The notes beneath the pieces are model-generated. The model did no database searches. It was given only the letters and a program-made list of their open reading frames with translations, and was not told the DNA's origin. The translations under genes were made by a program, and so were the position numbers. From positions 1-64,000 of the forward strand of contig JAUCBJ010001932.1 of the NCBI GenBank assembly GCA_032718475.1: 64,000 nucleotides of DNA, written 5' to 3'. Within the stretch, counting starts at the first letter, position 1. Every line of letters starts with the position of its first letter. Positions 10,107 to 20,800 of this stretch are shown one piece after another. The stretch comes from Nemertoderma westbladi. Lineage: Eukaryota > Xenacoelomorpha > Nemertodermatida > Nemertodermatidae.

Positions 10107-11748
10107 GTGGTGAATGGAATGGAAGGTATGGCAGGGTGCGATTATAACAGTGCCGGAGCAGGGACCGTCGGTGTCGGTTATGACATTGCCGGAAATCAAA
10201 ACGTGAACTATGTCTATTTAGAGCGACAAGCCGAATGGAACGAGGAATACATGGAGCAATCCTTGCAACTCCAACACGGTGCTGGAAGTGGAACAAACCC
10301 AGCCTGTTACGATAGACGGATACGTGGAGAGTCGCCCACTGCTTGGGTAGCAAACAACTCGGATTCAGATGTTTACGTGGCCGGGGCCACGTCAGTTGCT
10401 GGAGGGAAGTCGACGGCGGCAAGGGCGAAGAGATCTAGGGTAAGCAGCAGCGGAAGGTCCGCTGGTCCCATAGGTCTAGATCTAGATCAAAACCATCTAG
10501 GAGAAGATAGCTGGCAGTCAGTACCGCATTGTCGACGACTTCCCGGCAGAAATGCGGCAACAAAGAGACACGTTATTCCAACTGGCTCGAGATGCGAAAC
10601 AACAGAATCTATCAGCCCGTGTTTCAGGTAATAATCTTAGAATAGGTGACAAATCAATCAGTGGATGGGACATTTTCGGGAAGGAAAATGTTACTCTCGA
10701 TCAGGTTTTATCGAAGGAGTCGTCCGAGAGTCGTCCGAGTCGATACCAGATTCCGCAGAACGGAATACGATCACAGATTGCCCAGCGAAGTTTCCCGGCG
10801 AGTCGACAGGGACGTGGTATGTACGAGTACAACAGGTTCCAACAAGGAAGGGACACACTAAATGATAGTAATCAAGCATTTGATTATCAGTACAATAGGG
10901 ATCGGAGAGGTTACACAATCGATGAACGAGGTTACCGTAATTCATTTGGTTCCATAGTGCCGCCGGCGCACACTACAGGGCCACCCACGCAACGCACGGG
11001 GTCGCACGCGCCCACAGTTACAGGGCCGCCCGTGCAACGCACGGGGCCGCCCATGCAGCGCACGGGGCCGCCCGCGTTCACTGCAAGGCCGCCCGCATTT
11101 ACTGCAAGGACGCCCATGCAACGCACGGGGCCGCCTGCGCCGACTACAAGGCCGCCCATGCAACGCACTGGGCCGCCCGCGCCCACTTCAGGGCCGTCCG
11201 CGCCTACTACTACAGTTCTGCCAGCTCAACGCATGAGGCAGCCCGCGCCCACTATGGGGCAGCCCGCGCCCACTACGCCCGCGCCAACGAGCACAACTGT
11301 GTCCTCTTCTTCGGTCACCAGGTCTACTATAGAACTAGATCCGCTCGTGCACATTGAAGAGTCAATCTGCGAGGCTGAAATGGATGCCACAGAATATCAA
11401 CAACAGGGTATTATACAATCTGAGAAGGTTGAAAATGCTGGGGCGCAGACGCCAATTACAGTTCAGCTTCAACGATCACTGAATTCTACTCCTTCAAATC
11501 CCGAATGGATAATAATTCCCGGCAAATACTCACAACCTCTGTCTGGTTCTGATGATACTGCTGGTAGACCTCAAGAGGGTTCTCGGGTCTCTAGTTTGCA
11601 TCTTCACAACGCGTTCGACGTGCTGGGTGAAGAAGAAGGCTCACTCGATCAGCCAGCCAATGAGCCGGAAGAAGGCTCTCTCGATCAGCCAGCCAATGAG
11701 ACGGGAGAAGGGCACCCCGGAACGTGCGATCCACAACCCAACGGTTGA
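10107..11748 (+). pseudogene. LINE ORF1 protein (nucleic-acid-binding), frameshifted, with proline-rich repeats
   Basis: An N-terminal stretch (to about 10500) is in one frame and the rest in another, so a shift lies near 10500-10540. Just after it, YRIVDDFPAEMRQQRDTLFQ and LARDAKQQNLSARV resemble the C-terminal domain of L1/Tx1-type ORF1 proteins (R-F-P ... R-x-x-L ... A-R). From about 10960 to 11290 the protein is a low-complexity array of PPMQRTGPP-like and PPAPTT-like units. The end carries two copies of an EEGSLDQPAN motif. ORF1 proteins bind the element RNA and form trimers or particles. ORF2 overlaps its last codons in another frame. Confidence 0.65.
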
Positions 11749-11828
11749 GGTGCCAAACTAATCAGTTCGGGCTCTCAGGTTTAAACTCGAATGATGATGA
11801 TCGATCACAAAACTTGGTAAACAATAAT

Positions 11829-13320
11829 ATGACTACTAATATTACACCTTCCGTTTCTGATGAACCTGCAATTACTAGATCACTTAACGTAGGACATTTA
11901 AATGTTGAAGGTATTAGTTCAGCGCTAGCGGATGTTGATTTTCATAAACTCGTGCGAGCACACGATATTTTTATATGTACGGAAACTTGGTTAGCTCCAT
12001 ATGGATTACTAAACTTAGATATAGGGGGATATAATTATTTTAAGGTGTGTCGGAATAAGAAACATCGTAGTGCAAAACGAGTCAGTGGTGGAGTGTTGGT
12101 ATATTTTAAAATTGATCTAGAACCACACGTAACCAATCTAAATGATTTCAGTGTAGAAGATATTATATGGTTAAAACTAGATAAACAATGTTTAGGTTTA
12201 GAAAGGGATCTTATTTTTTGTTGTGCATATATAGCGCCGTACAATTCCACTAGCCACAACAACAGTGCGATTGACTTATTTGATGATATTGAAAGAGGGT
12301 TGGCATTTTATTGGGACAGTGCAGATATACTAGTTATTGGTGATTTAAATGCCAGAACGGCTAAAGGATGCGATTATATTGTAAGCAATGGCGGGATGAT
12401 TACACATTGTGATGAATCACTTATTGGTGACCAGGTTGATGAAGAAAATGAATTTATTTATTATTGTATAAATATCGATAGAAATAATTTTGATAAAAAG
12501 GTAAATGCCTATGGTACAACATTATTAAACCTATGTAAAAACACTGGCCTACGCATTTTTAATGGAAGGCTAGGGAATGACGAAGCCTGTGGTGATTTTA
12601 CTTTTCGTTCTGGCAATGGTTCTTCTACAATTGATTATGTACTAGGCACAGTACCAATGATGGGGCATTGTAAAGATTTTTCTATTGGTATCCCAAATAT
12701 TTATAGTCACCACTGTACAATTTCATTTAAATTAGAAGTGCAAACATTTCTCGAGCCAAATGCTACTGAACCCGATGCTAGTAACATACATGTTGAGGGT
12801 ACTCCAGTAAACCGTTATTTTTGGAACGATAGAGTTAAACAGCAATTTAATACGAATATGAAAGATGCAAATATGATAAACGAGCTGCAGAATATTGGCG
12901 ACCTAATTATCTCCGATGTAAATTTTCCACTGCAAAATTTAGACGCTGCGGTGGGGAACCTTTCGGATATATTCGATCGTCAGGCAGAAATTTTATCATT
13001 ACATCGAACTGATAACGAACAAGGTAATGTTAATTCCTTTTGTAATGGTGCAATTTGGTTTAATTTAGAATGTAGGGATGCAAAGTTGGCTTTTAATAGT
13101 GCGTTGTCTAATTGGAAAAGTTCTGGAGCACCTGAAGCGTAATCCTTACTTCAAAGGAGGCGTGCTCAATATAAAGCAACCCTGCGTAAAACCCGATTTG
13201 AATATTCGAGAAATGAAGCGCAGCGCCTGAACCTGGAACGTGTGTCAGCAATGCGGAATTTCCGACATTATTGCCATAAGGCCCGAATGGCCGTCAATGA
13301 CATTCCCACGAGCCACTTTT
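11829..13320 (+). pseudogene. LINE ORF2, APE endonuclease and linker
   Basis: The first in-frame ATG is at 11829; the frame is open slightly further upstream and overlaps the ORF1 end. Endonuclease motifs: GHLNVEGIS (first strand), ICTETW (catalytic E), SGGVLVYF, VIGDLNAR (D-x-N), the STIDYVLGT strand and YSHHCTIS (terminal H). It nicks target DNA to prime reverse transcription. TAA at 13140-13142 interrupts the frame; the same frame then encodes a basic linker (RRRAQYKATLRKTRFEY) up to about 13320, where an insertion starts. Apart from this the domain is long and intact, implying moderate age. Confidence 0.85.
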
Positions 13321-13674
13321 TATAATATAGATGTATGCCATATATTTATGCCATTATTAATATTTATGCCAAGCGACAAAATCGTCGCATACAATTAATT
13401 TAGAAATTTTCACTATGCCTAGCTAGCGTATTCAGATAGTGGTCCAATAATTATCCGCAAGTGAAAAAGTGATCTCCTGCACAAATTGACCGCAGGTGAA
13501 ATAAAGTGTCATTTTGCGCCCATTAATTTACTCATTGTATCATATCATCTATTACAATAAATGTCTGATTTTGTTTGTTTTGGTTATATTTTAATATTTA
13601 TAATTAAATACATTTGATTGTTACTATGAAAAATTTTAAGCCCCCCCCTTAAGAAATTCCTGGATCCGCCCCTG
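13300..13674. mobile_element. Insertion in LINE ORF2 ending in a hAT-like terminus
   Basis: LINE coding stops near 13300 and resumes as DPKKFWKKLK at about 13680. The intervening AT-rich sequence ends with CCTGGATCCGCCCCTG at 13659-13674, the reverse complement of the CAGGGGCGGATCCAGG-type terminus of many hAT elements. The matching terminus is not seen on the left, so the element is probably truncated or deleted there. There is no transposase. Confidence 0.5.
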
Positions 13675-13675
13675 G

Positions 13676-15104
13676 TCAGACCCGAAAAAGTTTTGGAAAA
13701 AATTGAAATCTATTTGCCGGGTTGCTATTCCGAGAGGGGCAAATGAACCATCTATTAACCAGTTTAAACAATATTTCGAGCGACTTAGTTCAAACAATTC
13801 AAATTTTCAGGATATGGGAAGGAATTGTAGTAGTTACGTAGGTAGAAATGTTAATATAATTGAAAGTAGAAATTGTTTTGAGAATGATTTGAGTATGCCA
13901 TTTGATGAAGTAGAAGTAAATAACGCTATTAATAAGTTAAAGCGCGGTAAATCCCCAGGTATAGACAATATTATTAGTGAATTCATTATTGAAGGTCGGG
14001 ATCAGTTAGTACCGGTGTTAACATTATTATTTAGTGCTATTTTGGAATCGGGCAATTTTCCACGAGATTGGACAATTGGTATTATATGCCCATTGTTTAA
14101 AAAGGGGAAAAAGTCGGATCCCGGTAACTATAGGGGAATAACTCTGTTGTCAATTTTGGGTAAATTATTCACATCCGTTATTAATAGTCGTTTACAATGG
14201 TGGGCAGATTGCTATGGTATTGTAGTTGAAGCCCAGGGTGGTTTTCGAGCAGGGTTTTCTACAGTTGACCAAATGTTTGTTTTACGTGCGCTTATTGATC
14301 ACTTTTTGTTAACTCGTAAGAAAAAATTATATTGTGCTTTTATTGACCTGAAAAAGGCATTCGATTCAGTTAGTCGTGCAGCTTTATGGTTGAAATTAAT
14401 CAATTTAGGTGCGGGTGGCAAAATGCTAAATGTTATTAAGAATATGTATAGTAGTGTAAAGTCATGTGTAAAAGTAGATGGTAAATTGTCAGAAACATTT
14501 TTAGTATCTATAGGAGTAAGACAAGGTGAGAGCTTATCACCCTTTTTGTTCAGTATTTTTATTAATGATTTGGAAAACGAATTAAGGCAAGGTGGCATTG
14601 AAGGTATAGATGTTGGTACGATGAAATTATTCTTATTGCTATTTGCTGACGACATCGTTATATTGGCAGAGACTGAGTCAGCTTTACAGCAATCCCTAAT
14701 AATTCTAGAATTTTATTGTAAATATTGGTGCTTGGAAGTAAACTTAGATAAATCTAATGTTGTTGTTTTTGGTCACAAAGGTCGTCCATCGGCGGTGCAA
14801 TTTTACTACAATAACAAAGTGATGCCAAAAATTAATCAGTATACATATTTAGGTATTATCTTCACGGTATCTGGAAAATTTTATATTGCCCAAAGTAACA
14901 TTGCAGAACGAGGTAGTAGAGCATATTTTTCTTTACTAAAATACTTTGTACGATTTCCCCATGCTACTTTCGATTGTGCTATAAATTTATTCAACACTTT
15001 AGTGAAACCTATTTTAATGTACGGTGCTGAAATTTGGGGTTTTGATACAGCTGATGATGTAGAAAGGGTACACTTACGGTTTCTGAAAAATTTTCTGGGT
15101 GTTA
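13676..15104 (+). pseudogene. LINE ORF2, reverse transcriptase
   Basis: Long uninterrupted RT frame following the insertion. RT blocks: KLKRGKSPGIDNI (block 0), NYRGITLLSILGK, AQGGFRAGFSTVDQMFVL, CAFIDLKKAFDSV (block A, catalytic D), GVRQGESLSPFLFSIFINDL (block B), LLFADDIVILAE (block C, F-A-D-D catalytic pair), LEVNLDKSNVV and YTYLGIIFT. All catalytic residues are present. The frame shifts at the A8 run at 15104-15111 into the C-terminal domain. Confidence 0.9.
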
Positions 15105-15857
15105 AAAAAAACTACTCCAAATTTTGCAGTATATGGAGAGACAGGTCAATTACCACTTATTTTCGAACGTCGATTCAGATTAGTTAAGTATTGGACCAGA
15201 ATTATTAATCTACCAAATACTAGGTTGGTGAAACAGGCTTATTTAATGTTGTGCAATGATTTGAATAACGTGCTAGATAGTAGTAGTAGTCATTTAACGC
15301 CAAAAAGTTGGGTTGTGCAATTAAGAGGAATACTAAATGATTTAGGATTTAGTTGGGCTTGGCAAAATCAGGATGTAGGTAATAGTGTTAATACTTTTCT
15401 ATTCAATGTAAAGCAACGTATCACTGATCAGTTTGTGCAATTTTGGAGATCAGAAGTAGCATCGTCCCCAAAAGGAAGATTTTATATAAAGGAAATATTC
15501 AAACCCTCGACTTACATTTACGTATTGAGTAATCATTTAGCGTTGCGCCGGCTTTTTGCGCAATTTAGATGCTCATCACACGGGCTGAGTATTGAAACGG
15601 GACGATGGTACGGTATAGCTAGGGACCAGCGAATTTGCAATATGTGCGATTCTAATTTAGTAGAAGACGAGTACCATTTTCTATTAGGTTGCACTTTTTA
15701 TCACAGCCTGCGGTGCAGATACTTGGGTATGAGATATATGGTTTTCCCGAATTTTTTAAAATTTATTGAATTAATGCAAACTGACGATCCTACTAAAGTT
15801 TTGAATATTGCGCGATATATTTTTCATGCATTTAAATTACGTGCAACTGTTAGCTAA
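15099..15857 (+). pseudogene. LINE ORF2, post-RT C-terminal domain with zinc motif
   Basis: This continues the RT protein one frame over: LPLIFERRFRLVKYW, then ALRRLFAQFRCSSHGLSIE, then ICNMCDSNLVEDEYHFLLGC, a C-x2-C...H...C motif found at the end of many invertebrate LINE proteins. It ends at TAA 15855-15857. The frame change coincides exactly with eight consecutive A residues, so loss or gain of one A explains it. Confidence 0.8.
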
Positions 15858-15988
15858 CTACTGTATACTAGTCTATTGGAAATGTTTAATTTACTGAAAT
15901 TGTTGATAATATTATGTATGTATATGTACAACAGGGGCTTTAAGTAGCCCGATCGTTGATTAATACTAATAATAAAAATAAATTAAAG

Positions 15989-16172
15989 TCGACGCAAAAA
16001 TAAGGATTGAAAGAGTCAATAACGATGTCATCAATTGTTACAGTGCGTGTTTTATGATCATATTTCACAACTTTACCTTGATTTTCGGGTTTCATGGCCT
16101 CAGCCGTTACCACGCCATGAAGTCTACCAAACTCAGCTCTGATTGATGGGTGTAGGCCTATATGGTTTCAGA
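15989..16172 (-). other. Orphan open segment, possible exon remnant
   Basis: On the minus strand this reads as about 58 codons without a stop (IGLHPSIRAEFGRLHGVVT ... VTIDDIVIDSFNPYFCVD). The residue composition looks like a real globular protein, unlike the neighbouring repeats. It lies exactly between the LINE 3' tail and the Penelope-associated module. I do not recognise it. A host exon hit by the LINE, or a piece of another element, are both possible. Confidence 0.35.
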
Positions 16173-16394
16173 TTAACGTTTCCGAATATATCGTGACTCT
16201 TGAGGTTTTTAGCACAGACCAGCACTACTTTTCTGTCCACATCACCCATGCCAAATGGAAACAGTATTGGCCATGGTATAATGAATATCGGTCTGAATGA
16301 TGTCTGTGCGTTGGTTTGTCTGTTAGTCAGTCTGTGTCTGTCGGTTGGTCTGTCTGTGTACATCAAGACATAATAAAGCACAGATGGCTAAAAT
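16173..16394. repeat. Module flank preceding the 65-bp array, copy 1
   Basis: Nearly identical to 60183-60394. It contains TCTG/TTGG simple sequence near 16320-16360. The minus-strand open frame here encodes only Thr/Asp/Arg-rich repeats and is not a gene. Confidence 0.75.
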
Positions 16395-17050
16395 GTTTGA
16401 TATTGTTGTGTTCCTGAGTGGTGATTTCATCTACTGTAGCTACAACATTCCATATTGGGGAAGTCATTGTTGTGTTCCTGAGTGGTGATTTCACCTACTG
16501 TAGCTAAAACATCCCATATTGGGGTTTGATATTGTTGTGTTCCTGAGTGGTGATTTCACCTACTGTAGCTAAAACATTCCATATTGGGGTTGTCATTGTT
16601 GTGTTCCTGAGTGGTGATTCCACCTACTGTAGCTAAAACATTCCATATTGGGGTTTGATATTGTTGTGTTCCTGAGTGGTGATTTCACCTACTGTAGCTA
16701 AAACATTCCATATTGGGGTTTGATATTGTTGTGTTCCTGAGTGGTGATTTCACCTACTGTAGCTAAAACATTCCATATTGGGGTTTGATATTGTTGTGTT
16801 CCTGAGTTGTGATTTCACCTACTGTAGCTAAAACATTACATATTGGGGTTTGATATTGTTGTGTTCCTGAGTGGTGATTTCACCTACTGTAGCTAAAACA
16901 TTCCATATTGGGGTTTGATATTGTTGTGTTCCTGAGTGGTGATTTCACCTACTGTAGCTAAAACATTCCATATTGGGGTTTGATATTGTTGTGTTCCTGA
17001 GTGGTGATTTCACCTACTGTAGCTAAAACATTCCATATTGGGGTTGTCAT
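16395..17050 (+). repeat. 65-bp minisatellite, copy 1 (about 10 units)
   Basis: The unit begins TTCCTGAGTGGTGATTTCAC and includes ACTGTAGCTAAAACATTCC and ATATTGGGG. Two linker variants, TTTGATATTGTTGTG and TTGTCATTGTTGTG, give 65 and 64 bp units. The same array recurs at 60395-61000. Confidence 0.9.
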
Positions 17051-17867
17051 TTGCTGTGATTCTTTTAATAATACTGTTTTATTGAGGAAGGCAATAAAAC
17101 GCTCGTCGACTCTCATAGCTTCAGTAAATCACATCGTCACATGACATAAAGATAAATGGCGTGACTTAACTGTATGAATAATACAACTGTATTAGCATGC
17201 GTTCTCCGATATAACTCCATATGATTGGTAGTACAGTACAATAGACTTGGTTAAAGTCACAGATTGCAGCCTCGGATAGTAATTTACGACTATTGAAAAC
17301 TTCGACTACTTCGAAGCGATATGATTACATTACCTACTACAGTACCTATGCAGTTGGTTAGTTAAACACGCTCCACGTGTCTTACATAATATTCGCACAT
17401 ATGTTACATGCGTAGACCTATATACAGTAGGCCTACATACAGTACAGTTATTACTTCACTACATTTATTCTAGGATATTTTTTGTATTTGTATGATATCC
17501 CTTAATAAAAGCTATAATTTTAATCAAACAAACGTTTTGATATTTGTACGAATTATTATATAACATTAAGTCTAATTGATTTAGGGAAACGCAATGAGAA
17601 TATATAAGTAACAGCAAGCGCGATATTCTTTAACTTCAAATTAATATATTAAAGTACGTAAATACAATGAAATAATATACATAAGTTCTAAACGTTTCAC
17701 ACAAAATCATCATCAGTAATAATGTACAAAATTTAGCCTAAATGTAGCATACTGCAAGGTTTGAATTTATAAGGTTGGCGCTAAAAAATACATAATAAAA
17801 AGACGGTTCTAAGCTACTGTATAAATCGCCTAAAAAACTGTAAAAATATTTACTTAGTTATAGAAAT
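17051..17867. repeat. Module spacer, copy 1
   Basis: This AT-rich 0.8 kb sequence is found again at 61001-61384 joined to 62886-63350, and its first 250 bp at 45075-45319. No coding capacity. It starts GCTGTGATTCTTTTAATAAT and ends next to the 24/29-bp satellite. The TAGGCCTA octamer at about 17411 marks the site where the second copy received a LINE. Confidence 0.85.
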
Positions 17868-20800
17868 GGATGCGGGAGCTAATATGTTATAGAAAGGGAT
17901 GCGGTAGCTAATATAGAAAGGGTTGCAGTAGCTAATATAGAAAGGGATGCGGTAGCTAATATAGAAAGGGATGCGGTAGCTAATATGTTATAGAAAGGGA
18001 TGCGGTAGCTAATATAGAAAGGGATGCGGTAGCTAATATAGAAAAGGATGCGGTAGCTAATATGTTATAGAAAGGGATGCGGTAGCTAATATGTTATAGA
18101 AAGGGATGCGGGAGCTAATATGTTATAGAAAGGGATGCGGTAGCTAATATGTTATAGAAAGGGATGCGGTAGCTATTATGTTATAGAAAGGGATGCGGTA
18201 GCTAATATGTTATAGAAAGGGATGCGGTAGCTAATATGTTATAGAAAGGGATGCGGTAGCTAATATGTTATAGAAAGGGATCGGTAGCTAATATAGAAAG
18301 GGTTGCGGTAGCTAATATAGAAAGGGATGCGGTAGCTAATATGTTATAGAAAGGGATGTGGTAGCTAATATGTTATAGAAAGGGATGCGGTAGCTAATAT
18401 AGAAAGGGATGCGATAGCTAATATGTTATAGAAAGGGATGCGGTAGCTAATATGTTATAGAAAGGGATGCGGTAGCTAATATAGAAAGGGATGCGATAGC
18501 TAATATGTTATAGAAAGGGATGTGGGAGCTAATATGTTATAGAAAGGGATGCGGTAGCTAATATGTTATAGAAAGGGATGTGGTAGCTAATATGTTATAG
18601 AAAGGGATGCGGTAGCTAATATAGAAAGGGATGCGATAGCTAATATGTTATAGAAAGGGATGCGGTAGCTAATATGTTATAGAAAGGGATGCGGTAGCTA
18701 ATATAGAAAGGGATGCGATAGCTAATATGTTATAGAAAGGGATGTGGGAGCTAATATGTTATAGAAAGGGATGCGGTAGCTAATATGTTATAGAAAGGGA
18801 TGTGGTAGCTAATATGTTATAGAAAGGGATGCGGTAGCTAATATAGAAAGGGATGCGATAGCTAATATGTTATAGAAAGAGATGCGGTAGCTAATATGTT
18901 ATAGAAAGGGATGCGATAGCTAATATGTTATAGAAAGGGATGTGGGAGCTAATATAGAAAGGGTTGCGGTAGCTAATATAGAAAGGGATGCGGTAGCTAA
19001 TATGTTATAGAAAGGGATGTGGTAGCTAATATGTTATAGAAAGGGATGCGGTAGCTAATATAGAAAGGGATGCGATAGCTAATATATTATAGAAAGGGAT
19101 GTGGGAGCTAATATGTTATAGAAAGGGATGCGGTAGCTAATATAGAAAGGGATGCGATAGCTAATATGTTATAGAAAGGGATGTGGGAGCTAATATAGAA
19201 AGGGTTGCGGTAGCTAATATAGAAAGGGATGCGGTAGCTAATATGTTATAGAAAGGGATGTGGTAGCTAATATGTTATAGAAAGGGATGCGGTAGCTAAT
19301 ATAGAAAGGGTTGCGGTAGCTAATATAGAAAGGGATGCGGTAGCTAATATGTTATAGAAAGGGATGTGGTAGCTAATATGTTATAGAAAGGGATGCGGTA
19401 GCTAATATAGAAAGGGATGCGATAGCTAATATGTTATAGAAAGGGATGTGGGAGCTAATATGTTATAGAAAGGGATGCGATAGCTAATATGTTATAGAAA
19501 GGGATGCGGTAGCTAATATGTTATAGAAAGGGATGCGGTAGCTAATATAGAAAGGGTTGCGGTAGCTAATATAGAAAGGGATGCGGTAGCTAATATGTTA
19601 TAGAAAGGGATGTGGTAGCTAATATGTTATAGAAAGGGATGCGGTAGCTAATATAGAAAGGGATGCGGTAGCTAATATGTTATAGAAAGGGATGTGGTAG
19701 CTAATATGTTATAGAAAGGGATGCGGTAGCTAATATGTTATAGAAAGGGATGCGGTAGCTAATATAGAAAGGGTTGCGGTAGCTAATATGTTATAGAAAG
19801 GGATGCGGTAGCTAATATAGAAAGGGATGCGGTAGCTAATATGTTATAGAAAGAGATGCGGTAGCTAATATGTTATAGAAATGGATGCGGTAGCTAATAT
19901 AGAAAGGGATGCGATAGCTAATATGTTATAGAAAGGGATGTGGGAGCTAATATGTTATAGAAAGGGATGCGGTAGCTAATATGTTATAGAAAGGGATGCG
20001 GTAGCTAATATGTTATATAAAGGGATGCGGTAGCTAATATAGAAAGGGTTGCGGTAGCTAATATAGAAAGGGATGCGGTAGCTAATATGTTATAGAAAGG
20101 GATGTGGTAGCTAATATGTTATAGAAAGGGATGCGGTAGCTAATATAGAAAGGGATGCGATAGCTAATATGTTATAGAAAGGGATGTGGGAGCTAATATG
20201 TTATAGAAAGGGATGTGGTAGCTATTATGTTATAGAAAGGGATGCGGTAGCTAATATGTTATAGAAAGGGATGCGGTAGCTAATATGTTATAGAAAGGGA
20301 TGCGGTAGCTAATATGTTATAGAAAGGGATGCGGTAGCTAATATAGAAAGGGTTGCGGTAGCTAATATAGAAAGGGATGCGGTAGCTAATATGTTATAGA
20401 AAGGGATGTGGTAGCTAATATGTTATAGAAAGGGATGCGGTAGCTAATATAGAAAGGGATGCGATAGCTAATATGTTATAGAAAGGGATGTGGGAGCTAA
20501 TATGTTATAGAAAGGGATGCGATAGCTAATATGTTATAGAAAGGGATGCGGTAGCTAATATGTTATAGAAAGGGATGCGGTAGCTAATATAGAAAGGGTT
20601 GCGGTAGCTAATATAGAAAGGGTTGCGGTAGCTAATATAGAAAGGGATGCGGTAGCTAATATGTTATAGAAAGGGATGTGGTAGCTAATATGTTATAGAA
20701 AGGGATGTGGTAGCTAATATGTTATAGAAAGGGATGCGGTAGCTAATATAGAAAGGGGTGCGGTAGCTAATATAGAAAGGGATGTGGTAGCTAATATGTT

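Larger units (their letters stand above)
10081..15988 (+). mobile_element. Near full-length APE-type LINE (non-LTR retrotransposon), inactivated
   Basis: The order is ORF1, endonuclease, RT, post-RT C-terminal domain with zinc motif, and a 3' UTR ending in an AATAAT-type simple tail near 15965-15988. Disabling changes are an ORF1 frameshift near 10500, a TAA at 13140-13142, an insertion at about 13300-13674, and a one-base shift in an A8 run at 15104-15111. The 5' boundary is uncertain and I found no target duplication. The clade is unresolved; the endonuclease, RT and C-x2-C...H...C tail place it among APE-bearing LINEs. Confidence 0.8.

Noticed and set aside
16133-16381. Antisense frame with T-D-R-P-T-D-R-H repeats (also 60000-60398)
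   Set aside because: Produced by TCTG/TTGG simple sequence in the module flank; the upstream part differs between copies.
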